Of a DNA stretch of 64,000 nucleotides, positions 16,526 to 25,105 are shown piece by piece (the first letter of the stretch is position 1; each line of letters begins with the position of its first letter). A program made the translations under genes and the position numbers. The stretch is from NCBI RefSeq assembly GCF_950097975.1, contig NZ_CATNHF010000023.1, forward strand, positions 248,001 through 312,000, given 5' to 3'. The notes beneath the pieces are model-generated. The model was not told the origin of the DNA, searched no databases, and saw nothing but the letters and a program-made list of their open reading frames with translations. The stretch comes from Microbacterium sp. T2.11-28 (GTDB lineage Bacteria > Actinomycetota > Actinomycetes > Actinomycetales > Microbacteriaceae).

Positions 16526-17742
16526 CCACGCCCACCGTCGATGCGACCACCGCCCACCTCATCGAGTCCGAGGACGCGCACGTCGCCCACAACTACCACC
16601 CGCTCCCGGTGGTCGTCTCCCGCGGCGAGGGCGCCTGGGTGACCGACGTCGAGGGCAAGCGGTATCTCGACCTGCTGTCGGCCTACTCGGCGCTGAACTT
16701 CGGCCACCGGCATCCCGCCCTCGTCGCCGCGGCGACCGAGCAGCTCGGACGGGTGACGCTCACCAGCCGCGCGTTCCACAACGACCAGCTCGGCGGCTTC
16801 GCGGCGGCGCTGGCCGACCTGTGCGGCAAGGACCTCGTGCTCCCGATGAACACCGGGGCCGAGGCCGTCGAGACGGGCATCAAGGTCGCGCGCGCGTGGG
16901 CCTATCGCGTCAAGGGCGTGACGGAGGACGCCGCGACGGTCATCGTCGCGGACGGCAACTTCCACGGCCGCACGACGACGATCGTGAGCTTCAGCGACGA
17001 CCCGCAGGCCCGGGACGACTTCGGGCCCTTCACCCCCGGCTTCGTCTCGGTGCCGTACGGCGACGCCGCCGCGATCGAGGCGGCGATCACCGCCGACACG
17101 GCCGCGGTGCTCATCGAGCCCATCCAGGGCGAGGGCGGTGTCATCATCCCGCCGGAGGGCTACCTGCGCGCCGTCCGCGAGATCTGCGACCGGCACCGCG
17201 TGCTGTTCATCGCCGACGAGATCCAGTCCGGACTCGCCCGCGTCGGGACCACGTTCGCGTGCGACCGCGAGGACGTCGTCCCCGACATCTATCTCCTCGG
17301 CAAGGCGCTCGGTGGCGGCATCGTGCCCCTGTCGGCGGTCGTCGCCGATCGCGACGTGCTGGGCGTCATCCGTCCGGGGGAGCACGGGTCGACCTTCGGC
17401 GGCAACCCGCTGGCGTGCGCCGTGGGCCGCCAGGTCGTGGACATGCTCGCGTCCGGCGAGTTCCAGTCGCGGGCCGTCGCGCTGGGCGCCCACCTGGAGG
17501 AGAAGCTCGCCGGCCTGGTCGGGCACGGCGTCACGGCCGTCCGCGTCGCGGGCCTGTGGGCGGGCATCGACATCGACCCCGCCGTGGGCACGGGCCGCGA
17601 GGTCGCGGAGCGGCTGATCGCCCGCGGCGTGCTCGTCAAGGACACCCACGGGCACACGATCCGCATCGCGCCGCCGCTCGTGGTCCGCGCGACCGAGCTC
17701 GACTGGGCCGTCGAGCAGCTGAGGGTGGTCCTCGCCGGCTGA
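16522..17742 (+). CDS. rocD: Ornithine--oxo-acid aminotransferase
   Basis: A 406-residue PLP enzyme of the class III aminotransferases, converting ornithine and 2-oxoglutarate to glutamate-5-semialdehyde and glutamate. It has the full family pattern: LSAYSALNFGHRHPAL near residue 53, the cofactor-binding NTGAEAVETG, DEIQSGLARVG, and the PLP lysine Lys261 in LGKALGGG. Length is typical. The start is coupled to the upstream arginine-modifying gene by ATGA (16522-16525). The semialdehyde cyclises to P5C, the substrate of the second domain of PutA encoded about 5 kb upstream. Confidence 0.96.
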   Translation: MTTPTVDATTAHLIESEDAHVAHNYHPLPVVVSRGEGAWVTDVEGKRYLDLLSAYSALNFGHRHPALVAAATEQLGRVTLTSRAFHNDQLGGFAAALADLCGKDLVLPMNTGAEAVETGIKVARAWAYRVKGVTEDAATVIVADGNFHGRTTTIVSFSDDPQARDDFGPFTPGFVSVPYGDAAAIEAAITADTAAVLIEPIQGEGGVIIPPEGYLRAVREICDRHRVLFIADEIQSGLARVGTTFACDREDVVPDIYLLGKALGGGIVPLSAVVADRDVLGVIRPGEHGSTFGGNPLACAVGRQVVDMLASGEFQSRAVALGAHLEEKLAGLVGHGVTAVRVAGLWAGIDIDPAVGTGREVAERLIARGVLVKDTHGHTIRIAPPLVVRATELDWAVEQLRVVLAG

Positions 17743-17773
17743 CGCCACCGGGGTGTGTCCCACTTTCCGTGAC

Positions 17774-17830
17774 GCATGTCCCACATTCGGTTGATGGGGG
17801 CGCTTCGGAACGACCGAAAGTGGGACATGC
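17774..17830. repeat. Palindromic element, GTCCCAC family, copy 1
   Basis: Arms 17774-17793 and 17811-17830 are inverted repeats matching at 18 of 20 positions (core ATGTCCCACATTC / GAAAGTGGGACAT), with 27 nt between the 13-nt cores. An extra direct half-copy (TGTCCCACTTTC) lies at 17756-17767. A second element with the same core and the same 27-nt spacing is at 55623-55675. It lies between rocD and the next gene on the same strand. Confidence 0.8.
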
Positions 17831-17873
17831 GGCGCCGGGCCGGGCCGACACACTCATGAAACACGCCCCGGAC

Positions 17874-17879
17874 TAGGCT
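17874..17879 (+). promoter_or_regulatory. -10 box (TAGGCT) of a leaderless transcript
   Basis: TAGGCT is followed by six bases and the ATG at 17886. No ribosome binding site is present. Confidence 0.5.
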
Positions 17880-17885
17880 CGTGAC

Positions 17886-19613
17886 ATGGGTGACCTGTTC
17901 GACGGATACGGCTCCACGCTGGCGCCGCGCAAGACCGCGTCGGGCGTGCCCGCCTTCGACGAGATGTTCGGGCAGCCCCGGCATCCGGGCGAGACGGCGG
18001 AGTCGCGCACGGCCTACCGCGAGCTGTACCAGGCCCTCGCGCAGATGACGCAGGAGGAGCTGCGCGGACGCACCGACTCGCTGGCCAGCTCCTATCTCGC
18101 CCAGGGGGTCACCTTCGACTTCGCGGGCGAGGAGCGTCCGTTCCCGCTCGATGCCGTGCCGCGGATCATCGCGTTCGACGAGTGGTCGCGCATCGAGAAG
18201 GGCGTGCAGCAGCGGGTCCGCGCGCTCGAGGCCTTCCTCGACGACGCCTACGGCCACCAGCACTGCGTCCGCGACGGCGTGCTCCCCGCGGCGCTGATCG
18301 CGTCGTCGCAGTACTACTACCGTCAGGCGGCGGGCATCCGCTCGGCCAACGGCGTGCGCATCCAGGTCTCGGGGATCGACCTGATCCGCGACGAGAACGG
18401 CGAGATGCGCGTGCTCGAGGACAACGTGCGCGTGCCCTCGGGCGTCAGCTACGTCATCTCCAACCGCCGGGTGATGGCCCAGACCCTCCCGGAGCTGTTC
18501 GTCTCGATGCGGGTGCGCCCCGTGGGCGACTACCCGAACAAGCTCCTGCAGGCGCTGCAGGCCGCCGCGCCTCCCGGGATCGAGGATCCGAACGTCGTCG
18601 TCCTCACCCCCGGCGTGTACAACTCGGCCTACTTCGAGCACACGCTGCTCGCGCGCCTCATGGGCGTGGAGCTCGTCGAGGGACGCGACCTGCAGTGCAT
18701 GGGCGGCAAGGTCTTCATGCGCACCACGCGAGGCCCCAAGCGCGTCGACGTCATCTACCGGCGGGTCGACGACGACTTTCTCGACCCGCTGCAGTTCCGC
18801 GCCGACTCCATGCTCGGGGCGCCGGGTCTCATGCTCGCCGCCCGGCTCGGCAACGTCACGATCGCCAACGCGGTCGGCAACGGCGTCGCCGACGACAAGC
18901 TCCTCTACACGTACGTGCCCGATCTCATCCGCTACTACCTGGCCGAGGAGCCCATCCTCAAGAACGTCGACACCTGGCGCCTGGAGGATCCCGGCGCCCT
19001 CGAGGAGGTGCTCGACAGGCTCGACGAGCTGGTCGTCAAGCCGGTCGACGGGTCCGGCGGCAAGGGACTGGTCGTCGGCCCCGACGCGAGCCCCGCCGAG
19101 CTCGACAAGCTCCGCAAGAAGCTCCAGAAGGATCCGCGCGGGTGGATCGCCCAGCCGGTGGTCATGCTCTCCACGATCCCGACGCTCGTCGAGGACGGCA
19201 TGCGCCCCCGCCACGCGGACCTGCGTCCGTTCGCGGTGAACAACGGCGACGAGGTGTGGGTGCTCCCGGGCGGCCTCACCCGCGTGGCGCTCCCGGAGGG
19301 CCAGCTGGTCGTCAACTCCAGCCAGGGCGGCGGGTCGAAGGACACGTGGATCGTCGGCGGCGACGCGCCCCGCACGACGGAGTACGGGCAGCGGCAGAAC
19401 CTCGCCGGCCTCGTGGCCGAGCAGGCCTCGATCACCGAGGCGATCTCGATCGTCTACGACCCGCAGCACGAGCCGGACCACTCCCCGCAGGACCGCCCGG
19501 CGACCACCGGCGAGCAGCAGGAGCAGCAGCAACAGCAGCAGCAGACCGGGGGCGCGGACCTCCCGGTCGTCGAGCGAGCGCAGCGAGACGCAACGGGGGT
19601 GACGCCATGCTGA
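17886..19613 (+). CDS. Circularly permuted ATP-grasp protein
   Basis: A 575-residue member of the circularly permuted ATP-grasp family (former DUF404/DUF407). The core runs from about residue 60 to 530 and contains LEDNVRVPSGVSYVISNR and VVKPVDGSGGKGLVVG (ATP loop, near residue 380), plus QPVVMLSTIP. ATP-grasp enzymes ligate carboxylates to amines, and this family, with alpha-E and transglutaminase partners, has been proposed in comparative genomics to make or modify a peptide. The tail has a CAG-repeat glutamine run (about residues 543-553), and the last ~15 codons come from a sequence 29/32 identical to a palindrome arm at 58984-59017. The stop overlaps the next start by 7 bp (19607-19613). 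Confidence 0.93.
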   Translation: MGDLFDGYGSTLAPRKTASGVPAFDEMFGQPRHPGETAESRTAYRELYQALAQMTQEELRGRTDSLASSYLAQGVTFDFAGEERPFPLDAVPRIIAFDEWSRIEKGVQQRVRALEAFLDDAYGHQHCVRDGVLPAALIASSQYYYRQAAGIRSANGVRIQVSGIDLIRDENGEMRVLEDNVRVPSGVSYVISNRRVMAQTLPELFVSMRVRPVGDYPNKLLQALQAAAPPGIEDPNVVVLTPGVYNSAYFEHTLLARLMGVELVEGRDLQCMGGKVFMRTTRGPKRVDVIYRRVDDDFLDPLQFRADSMLGAPGLMLAARLGNVTIANAVGNGVADDKLLYTYVPDLIRYYLAEEPILKNVDTWRLEDPGALEEVLDRLDELVVKPVDGSGGKGLVVGPDASPAELDKLRKKLQKDPRGWIAQPVVMLSTIPTLVEDGMRPRHADLRPFAVNNGDEVWVLPGGLTRVALPEGQLVVNSSQGGGSKDTWIVGGDAPRTTEYGQRQNLAGLVAEQASITEAISIVYDPQHEPDHSPQDRPATTGEQQEQQQQQQQTGGADLPVVERAQRDATGVTPC

Positions 19614-20539
19614 GCCGCATCGCCGAGAGCCTGTTCTGGATCGGGCGCTACATCGAGCGCTCCGACGGCACCGCCCGCATTCTCGACGTCCACCTGCAGC
19701 TGCTGCTGGAGGACCCGTGGATCGACGAGGACACCGCGTGCCGTTCGCTCATGGGCGTGATGGGATCGCCCACGCCCGACGACGTGGAGCGCGTGACGCG
19801 CGGCGACGTGCTCACCCGGCTCGCCGTCGACCGGCAGAACCCGTCGAGCATCGCCTACGCGCTCCAGTCGGCGCGCGAGAATGCGCGCCGCGCGCGGGAG
19901 ATCGTCTCCACCGAGCTGTGGGAGACGCTCAACACCACGTACTCGCGGATGCCGCGGCGGCTCAACGACGAGAAGGTGCACGAGTTCTTCCAGTGGGTGC
20001 GCGAGCGCGCGGCGCTCGCCGTGGGCATCTCGGACTCGTCGACGAGCCGCGACGAGGCCTGGCAGTTCTTCACCCTCGGCCGCTCGATCGAGCGCACCGA
20101 CATGACGGCGCGCCTGCTGGCCACCCGCTCCCTCACCGAGGCGTCGGGGCCGTCGTGGACGACGATCCTCCGCTCCTGCGGCGCGTACGAGGCGTACCTG
20201 CGCACCTACCGCGGCATGCCGAGCGCGCGCAACGCGGCCGAGTTCCTGCTGCTGGACCGGCTGTTCCCGCGCTCGATCATCCACTCCATCCAGCGCGCCG
20301 AGGACTGCATGCGGGCGATCGACCCGGTCGCCGACCGCGTCGGTCACTCCAACACGGTCCTGCGAGCCCTCGGACGCATCCGCAACGACCTGGAGTACCG
20401 GCCGATCGGAGAGGTCCTGGACGAGCTTCCCGCCCACATGGAGCAGGTGCAGAAGGTCACGCGGGAGGCCTCGGAGGCCATCCGTGGGCGCTTCTTCCCG
20501 ACGCACGCCGAGCCGAGCTGGATCGGAGAGACCTCATGA
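19607..20539 (+). CDS. Alpha-E domain protein
   Basis: A 310-residue all-helical protein that is one complete alpha-E (DUF403) domain, recognised from the N-terminal MLSRIAESLFWIGRYIERSD and the later TRSLTEASGPSWTTILRSCGAYEAY. The conserved acidic and arginine residues of the family are present (YIERSDGTAR; SIERTDMTAR). It has no enzyme assignment. It is always found with the permuted ATP-grasp and a transglutaminase-like protein, as here, so it probably acts in the same peptide-modifying step. The ATG at 19607 is the family start and lies within the end of the upstream gene. Confidence 0.95.
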   Translation: MLSRIAESLFWIGRYIERSDGTARILDVHLQLLLEDPWIDEDTACRSLMGVMGSPTPDDVERVTRGDVLTRLAVDRQNPSSIAYALQSARENARRAREIVSTELWETLNTTYSRMPRRLNDEKVHEFFQWVRERAALAVGISDSSTSRDEAWQFFTLGRSIERTDMTARLLATRSLTEASGPSWTTILRSCGAYEAYLRTYRGMPSARNAAEFLLLDRLFPRSIIHSIQRAEDCMRAIDPVADRVGHSNTVLRALGRIRNDLEYRPIGEVLDELPAHMEQVQKVTREASEAIRGRFFPTHAEPSWIGETS

Positions 20540-21417
20540 CCTTCCGCCTGGGACCCGAGTCCGTGCAGGGGCCGCGCCGGCTGCGGATCGAGCACGCCAC
20601 CGGCTTCACCTACCAGGGCGAGGTCGGGGCGTCGTACAACGAGGCGCGCATGCTGCCGAGCTCGACCGACAGCCAGTTCGTGCTGAGCTCGCAGCTCGAC
20701 ATCGAGCCGTCGACGAGCGTCAACCAGTACGTCGACTACTTCGGCACGCGGGTCGCCGCGTTCGACGTGCTCGCCGCGCACTCGGCGCTCAACATCACGG
20801 CGCGCTCGCTGGTCGAGGTGCGCCCGCGGCCCTTCGAGCCGAGCGGGATGGACTGGGCGCAGCTGGCCCAGGAGGCCGAGCGTCAGATCGCGACGGTCGA
20901 GATGCTCGGCCAGACCTCGCGCACGGCGCCGCACCCCGAGGTCGCCGGCATCGCCCGCTCGATCGCCGACCAGCACGACCGGCCCGCCGACGCCGCCCTG
21001 GCGATCGCGCGCGCCATCGGCGACGCCGTCGAGTACATGCACGGCATCACCGGCGTCCACTCGACCGCGGCCGATGCGTGGGTGGAGCGCAAGGGCGTCT
21101 GCCAGGACATCACGCACATCACCCTCGGTGCACTCCGTCACGTCGGCATCCCGGCACGCTACGTCTCCGGCTACCTGCACCCGCAGGCGAACCCCGAGAT
21201 CGGCGTGCCCGTGTCGGGCGAGTCGCACGCCTGGGTGGAGTGGTTCGCCGGCGACTGGCAGGGATTCGATCCCACCAACGGCGTCGAGATCGGCGACCGC
21301 CACGTGCTCGTCGGGCGCGGGCGGGACTACAACGACGTCCCGCCGCTGCGCGGCGTGTACGCGGGCCCCTTCAAGAGCGATCTGCACGTGAAGGTGACCA
21401 TCACGCGCGAGGCGTGA
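20536..21417 (+). CDS. Transglutaminase-like cysteine protease
   Basis: A 293-residue protein with an N-terminal beta domain typical of bacterial transglutaminases (RLRIEHATGFTYQGEV; about residues 15-120) and a transglutaminase core. The catalytic triad is visible: Cys189 in GVCQDITH, His231 in ESHAWVEW, Asp245 in GFDPTNG. Members are usually peptidases rather than crosslinkers. It overlaps the alpha-E stop by ATGA. In the proposed system it would cleave or transfer the peptide made by the ATP-grasp partner; no peptide substrate gene is visible nearby. Confidence 0.95.
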   Translation: MTFRLGPESVQGPRRLRIEHATGFTYQGEVGASYNEARMLPSSTDSQFVLSSQLDIEPSTSVNQYVDYFGTRVAAFDVLAAHSALNITARSLVEVRPRPFEPSGMDWAQLAQEAERQIATVEMLGQTSRTAPHPEVAGIARSIADQHDRPADAALAIARAIGDAVEYMHGITGVHSTAADAWVERKGVCQDITHITLGALRHVGIPARYVSGYLHPQANPEIGVPVSGESHAWVEWFAGDWQGFDPTNGVEIGDRHVLVGRGRDYNDVPPLRGVYAGPFKSDLHVKVTITREA

Positions 21418-21458
21418 CCCCGCCGGGTCCCTCTCCCCTCCTTTTGCCCTTCTCCTTC

Positions 21459-21543
21459 GCCGAGCCGACAAGATTCCGCCGAGCCGACACGGTCCGCGCG
21501 GTGCGGATGATGTCGGTTCGCGCGGATCGTGTCGGCTCGGCGG
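21459..21543. repeat. Palindromic element, GAGCCGACA family, copy 1
   Basis: Two CGCCGAGCCGACA half-sites on the left (21458-21470 and 21476-21491) face two on the right. 21476-21491 and 21528-21543 form a perfect 16-bp inverted pair. It lies between the convergent transglutaminase and small acidic protein genes. A related copy is at 26826-26909. Confidence 0.75.
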
Positions 21544-21547
21544 AGGG

Positions 21548-21697
21548 TCAGGCCGGGGCGTCGTCGGGGTCGAGGGTCTTCAGGGTGTCGGCCTCCACGG
21601 CGTTGTCGGCCTGGAGTTCGTCCTCGGTGGTCTCGTCGCCCCCGACCGGGGCCTGCTGCTCGGTGGATGCGTCGTCGGACGGTGTCTCGTGTGCCAT
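21548..21697 (-). CDS. Small acidic protein of unknown function
   Basis: A 49-residue, strongly acidic protein (many Asp and Glu, few basic residues) with no hydrophobic segment; it ends in KTLDPDDAPA. I do not recognise the family. The start at 21697 (MAHETPSDD) is supported by a -10 box TAGCGT on the minus strand (21710-21705) seven bases upstream, giving a leaderless mRNA. The in-frame upstream start at 21781 was rejected because it would reach into the promoter of the divergent TetR gene. Confidence 0.55.
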   Translation of the reverse strand: MAHETPSDDASTEQQAPVGGDETTEDELQADNAVEADTLKTLDPDDAPA

Positions 21698-21772
21698 GAT
21701 CGCGACGCTACGCCCGTGCGACGTGCCGGTCAGGGGCCTTGACAGGTGCCCCGACGCGGAATCCGGTGAATG

Positions 21773-21789
21773 AGCGTTCACCGAACGCT
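21773..21789. promoter_or_regulatory. Candidate TetR operator
   Basis: AGCGTTCACCGAACGCT is a perfect 7-3-7 inverted repeat directly overlapping the -10 region of the TetR gene that begins at 21801. A second, overlapping repeat GTGAA..TTCAC shares its left part. Autorepression is inferred. Confidence 0.6.
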
Positions 21790-21794
21790 ACGAT
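21789..21794 (+). promoter_or_regulatory. -10 box (TACGAT) of a leaderless transcript
   Basis: TACGAT lies six bases before the GTG at 21801 and touches the right half of the palindrome at 21773-21789. Confidence 0.5.
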
Positions 21795-21800
21795 GGGCGC

Positions 21801-22382
21801 GTGACGGCGACGTGGCGCGAGACCCAGAAGGCGAACCGCCGCGCCCTGCTGCTGGAGCGGGCCGCCGCCCTCTTCGCCCAGCGCGGCTTCGCCGCCGTCA
21901 CCACGGCCGAGCTCGGCGAAGCGGTCGGGATGTCGGGCCCGGCGCTCTACAAGCACTTCGCCAGCAAGGACGCGATCCTCGCCGAACTGCTGGTGGATGC
22001 CAGTGAGCGACTGCTCGCCGGAGGACGCCGCATCCTCGGAACCGGCGCGGCGTCCGACCCGGCGGAGGTGCTGCGCGAGCTCGTCGCCTTCCACGTCGGC
22101 TTCGCGGTGGCCGCTCCCGACGTGATCCGCATCCAGGACCGGGAACTCGCCGGGCTTCCCGCCGACGTCGGCCGCCGGGTGCGCACGCTGCAGCGCACCT
22201 ACGTGTCGGAGTGGGATGCGGTGCTCGCCGCCGCACGGCCGGATCTGACGGCGGCGGAGCGGGAGACCCGCCTGCTCGGAGCCTTCGGCATCCTCAACTC
22301 CACGCCCCACAGCGCCGCCGCGTCGGGTGCCGACGCCGCGGCGATCCTCGCCGGCATGGCCGAGCGCGCGCTGCTCGGCTGA
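21801..22382 (+). CDS. TetR/AcrR family regulator near the carboxylase operon
   Basis: A 193-residue TetR-type repressor. The helix-turn-helix (about residues 10-58) includes FAAVTTAELGEAVGMSGPALYKHFASKDAIL, the standard form. The C-terminal domain belongs to a branch often seen beside acyl-CoA carboxylase and acyl-CoA dehydrogenase operons in actinobacteria, consistent with an acyl-CoA ligand. The carboxylase operon is convergent, with a promoter at about 26.7 kb whose GTTATC..GATAAC palindromes differ from the AGCGTTC..GAACGCT palindrome of this gene, so direct control of the operon is not shown by the sequence. The GTG start at 21801 fits a leaderless mRNA. Confidence 0.9.
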   Translation: MTATWRETQKANRRALLLERAAALFAQRGFAAVTTAELGEAVGMSGPALYKHFASKDAILAELLVDASERLLAGGRRILGTGAASDPAEVLRELVAFHVGFAVAAPDVIRIQDRELAGLPADVGRRVRTLQRTYVSEWDAVLAAARPDLTAAERETRLLGAFGILNSTPHSAAASGADAAAILAGMAERALLG

Positions 22383-22424
22383 GCGCCCGCCTCCCGGGCG
22401 AGGTGCGCCCACCTCGCTGCGCAC

Positions 22425-22509
22425 AACTCCGGAAATCCGGAGCCCCGCGGTGCGTCGGCCGCGCCGATCCGGCCCCGCATGACCGGCGGCCCGACGCGTG
22501 TCCGGAGTT
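22425..22509. repeat. Palindromic element, AACTCCGGA family, copy 1
   Basis: AACTCCGGA (22425-22433) and TCCGGAGTT (22501-22509) are perfect inverted ends enclosing an imperfect GC-rich stem. The right end continues as TACGAAC; its TTA at 22508-22510 is the reverse complement of the MaoC stop codon TAA. It lies between convergent genes. Further copies are at 31007, 47963 and 60916. Confidence 0.8.
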
Positions 22510-23011
22510 ACGAACCTGCGGCCGGCGGCACCGCCGCGCCGGGCGACAGCCGCATCAGGGTCGTGCGGGTGGCCTCGGCGACCACCTCGCCGTGCTGGTT
22601 GCGGGCCGTGTGGGCGAAGTCGACGACGCCCTGCTCGGGCCGCGACCGCGAGAGGCGCTTGCCGACCACGCGCGTCTCGGCGTACAGGGTGTCGCCCACG
22701 CGCACGGGGGCGGGGAACCGGACGTCGGTGAAGCCGAGGTTGGCGACGATCGTGCCCTGGGTCAGCTGGGCCACCGACAGTCCCACGAGGGTCGACAGCG
22801 TGAACATGCTGTTGACGAGCCGCTCGCCGAACTCCGTGCCCTCCGCCCATGCCTGGTCGAGGTGGAGCGCCTGCGGGTTCATCGTGAGGGTCGAGAACAG
22901 CACGTTGTCGGCCTCGGTGACGGTCCGGCCGGGACTGTGGGCGTACACGACGCCCTCCTCCAGCTCGTCGAAGTAGAGGCCGCGCTGCGTGATGCGGCGG
23001 TCGTCGCTCAT
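22508..23011 (-). CDS. MaoC family (R)-specific enoyl-CoA hydratase/dehydratase
   Basis: A 167-residue hotdog-fold protein of the MaoC dehydratase family. The hydratase-type signature is read as [19 protein letters not shown] (about residues 31-49), and the fold continues with GLSVAQL and RVGDTL. It is the last gene of the operon, after the carboxylase alpha subunit with an ATGA overlap (23008-23011). In this setting it would hydrate the unsaturated acyl-CoA next in branched-chain (leucine-type) acyl-CoA breakdown. Its stop codon TAA lies inside the AACTCCGGA palindrome. Confidence 0.88.
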   Translation of the reverse strand: MSDDRRITQRGLYFDELEEGVVYAHSPGRTVTEADNVLFSTLTMNPQALHLDQAWAEGTEFGERLVNSMFTLSTLVGLSVAQLTQGTIVANLGFTDVRFPAPVRVGDTLYAETRVVGKRLSRSRPEQGVVDFAHTARNQHGEVVAEATRTTLMRLSPGAAVPPAAGS

Positions 23012-25098
23012 CGGTCCTCCTGTCGGCCCTGCGTCTGGGCGTCGCCGTCCTCGGTGTCGCCGCCGTCGGGATCGACCGTCGCGACGACCCCGCCGCGGGA
23101 GACCTGGTCTCCGACGGCCACCCGTATCCGTACCGTACCGGCGACCCCGGCGCGCAGCACGTGCTCCATCTTCATCGCCTCGACGACGACGACCGGGTCG
23201 CCGGGCTCGACGTGCGCGCCGTCCGCCGCCGTGACCACGACGACGGTGCCGGGCATGGGCGACACCAGCTGCGGCGACGCGCTCGCGGCATCGCGATCCG
23301 CCCGCTCGGCGCGCCGCTCGGTCACCCGGAACGTCGCCCCGTCGGCGCTGAGCGCATCGCCCCGGGCGAGGACGGTGCGTCCGGCGTCGTCGAGCACGAT
23401 GGTCGCGGCGTCGCCGTGGAGGACGGCGGATGCCGTCTGGGTCGCCCCGCCGTCGACCTTCACGAGAGCGGCCTCCGGGGTGCCCCAGATCCGCACGGCG
23501 GCGGTCGCCGCCCCCGCGACGAGGTCGTAGCGGCGCGGTGCCGCGCGCGGGACGCCGGGGGCGTCGCCCAGTCGCCAGCCGTCGCCGCGGACCCAGGGAT
23601 GCCCGCCGGGGGACGGCGTCCGGCGGGCATCGCGGATGAGCGCCGCCTCGGCGAAGACGCGGGCGTCGGCGTCGGCGAAGGGCAGGGCGTCGAAGACGCG
23701 GGCGATGAGGCCGGTGTCGAGATCGCCCGAGACGACGTCGGGATGCTCGAGCAGCAGACGCAGGAACTCGAGGTTCGTCTCGAACCCGAGCACGGCGGTG
23801 TCCGCGAGGGCGCGCACGAGGCGGCGGCGGGCGGCATCGCGATCGGGCGCCCACGCGATGATCTTCGCGAGCATCGGGTCGTAGTCGATCGCGACGTCGA
23901 GGCCGTCCTCCAGTGCGGTGTCGACGCGGATGCCCCCGCCCTCTCCCCCGGGGTGCACGACCCGGTCGACGCGGCCGCCAGTAGGAAGGAAGCCGGCGCG
24001 CGGGTCCTCGGCGTAGACCCGGGCCTCGATGCTGTGCCCGGACAGGACGACGTCGTCCTGAGCGAGCGGCAGCGGCATCCCCGCGGCGATCCGCAGCTGC
24101 AGCTCGACGAGGTCGATCCCGGTGATCTGCTCGGTGACGGGATGCTCCACCTGCAGGCGCGTGTTCATCTCCATGAAGAAGAACTCGCCCGAGGCATCGG
24201 CCGACACGATGAACTCGACGGTGCCGGCGCCCGCGTAGCCGACGCTGCGGGCGGTCTCGCACGCCGCCTCGCCCAGTCGCCGGCGGATCTCGGCGCCGTC
24301 GGGAAGACCTTCCAGCAGCGGGGAGGGCGCCTCCTCGATCACCTTCTGGTGCCGCCGCTGCAGCGAGCACTCGCGCTCGCCGAGGTGGATCACGCGTCCC
24401 TCGGCGTCGGCGACGACCTGCACCTCGATGTGGCGCGGGGAGGCGACGTAGCGCTCGAGGAAGAGGCTGTCGTCGCCGAAGCTCGCCGCCGCCTCCCGGC
24501 GCGCCGCCGCGAGGGCGGGGCGGAGGTCCGCCGCATCCGTCACCACGTGCATGCCCTTGCCGCCGCCGCCTGCCGACGGCTTGATCAGCACCGGGAACCC
24601 GATACCGGGCGCCGCCGCGGCGAGCTCGTCGTCGGAGAGACCGGGGCGGGCGAGGCCGGGCACGGTCGGCACGCCCCGGGCCTCGACCGTCTGCTTGGCG
24701 GAGATCTTGTCGCCCATCACCGCGATGGCCTCGGGGCTCGGTCCGATGAATACGATCCCGGCTGCGGCGCACGCCCGGGCGAAGTCGGCGTTCTCGGCGA
24801 GGAACCCGAACCCGGGGTGGATCGCCTGCGCGCCGGTGCGCCGGGCGGCGTCGATCACGCGGTCGATGCCGAGGTAGCTCTGCGCGGCGGGAGAGGGTCC
24901 CAGCCGCACCGCGGCGTCGGCGAGGCGCACATGGAGCGCGCCGGCATCCGCGTCGCTGTAGACGGCGACCGAGCGGATGCCGAGGCGCCGGAGGGTGCGG
25001 ATGATGCGCACCGCGATCTCACCGCGGTTGGCGATGAGCACGGTCTCGAACAGAGGCGGCAGGGGGCTCAGAGGCGGCATGGGGCTCAGGGGCGGCAT
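23008..25098 (-). CDS. accA1: Acyl-CoA carboxylase alpha subunit (biotin carboxylase + BCCP), MCC type
   Basis: A ~696-residue biotin-dependent carboxylase subunit. It comprises the biotin carboxylase (about residues 18-460: [13 protein letters not shown] start [12 protein letters not shown], then GGGGKGMH and the [14 protein letters not shown] active-site segment) and a C-terminal biotin carboxyl carrier domain with the biotin lysine Lys643 in EAMKMEH. With the beta subunit upstream it should carboxylate 3-methylcrotonyl-CoA or a similar acyl-CoA. The first codons are three tandem 18-bp repeats encoding SPMPPL, with possible ATG starts at 25098 and 25080, so the exact start is uncertain. It is coupled to the MaoC gene by ATGA. 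Confidence 0.93.
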   Translation of the reverse strand: MPPLSPMPPLSPLPPLFETVLIANRGEIAVRIIRTLRRLGIRSVAVYSDADAGALHVRLADAAVRLGPSPAAQSYLGIDRVIDAARRTGAQAIHPGFGFLAENADFARACAAAGIVFIGPSPEAIAVMGDKISAKQTVEARGVPTVPGLARPGLSDDELAAAAPGIGFPVLIKPSAGGGGKGMHVVTDAADLRPALAAARREAAASFGDDSLFLERYVASPRHIEVQVVADAEGRVIHLGERECSLQRRHQKVIEEAPSPLLEGLPDGAEIRRRLGEAACETARSVGYAGAGTVEFIVSADASGEFFFMEMNTRLQVEHPVTEQITGIDLVELQLRIAAGMPLPLAQDDVVLSGHSIEARVYAEDPRAGFLPTGGRVDRVVHPGGEGGGIRVDTALEDGLDVAIDYDPMLAKIIAWAPDRDAARRRLVRALADTAVLGFETNLEFLRLLLEHPDVVSGDLDTGLIARVFDALPFADADARVFAEAALIRDARRTPSPGGHPWVRGDGWRLGDAPGVPRAAPRRYDLVAGAATAAVRIWGTPEAALVKVDGGATQTASAVLHGDAATIVLDDAGRTVLARGDALSADGATFRVTERRAERADRDAASASPQLVSPMPGTVVVVTAADGAHVEPGDPVVVVEAMKMEHVLRAGVAGTVRIRVAVGDQVSRGGVVATVDPDGGDTEDGDAQTQGRQEDR

Positions 25099-25105
25099 GG
25101 GGCTC
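25052..25105. repeat. Three tandem 18-bp repeats at a gene start
   Basis: Three units close to AGAGGCGGCATGGGGCTC lie at 25052-25069, 25070-25087 and 25088-25105. On the minus strand each encodes a version of SPMPPL, and units 2 and 3 each carry a possible ATG start for the alpha subunit. The last unit overlaps the beta-subunit stop codon (25104-25106). Confidence 0.85.

Noticed and set aside
17754..17767. CRISPR-like repeat
   Set aside because: The TGTCCCAC repeats are inverted arms of a palindrome, not regularly spaced direct repeats with spacers.
19511..19545. Frameshift caused by the CAG run in the ATP-grasp gene
   Set aside because: The frame is intact and its stop overlaps the next start as expected; the run is a glutamine tract.
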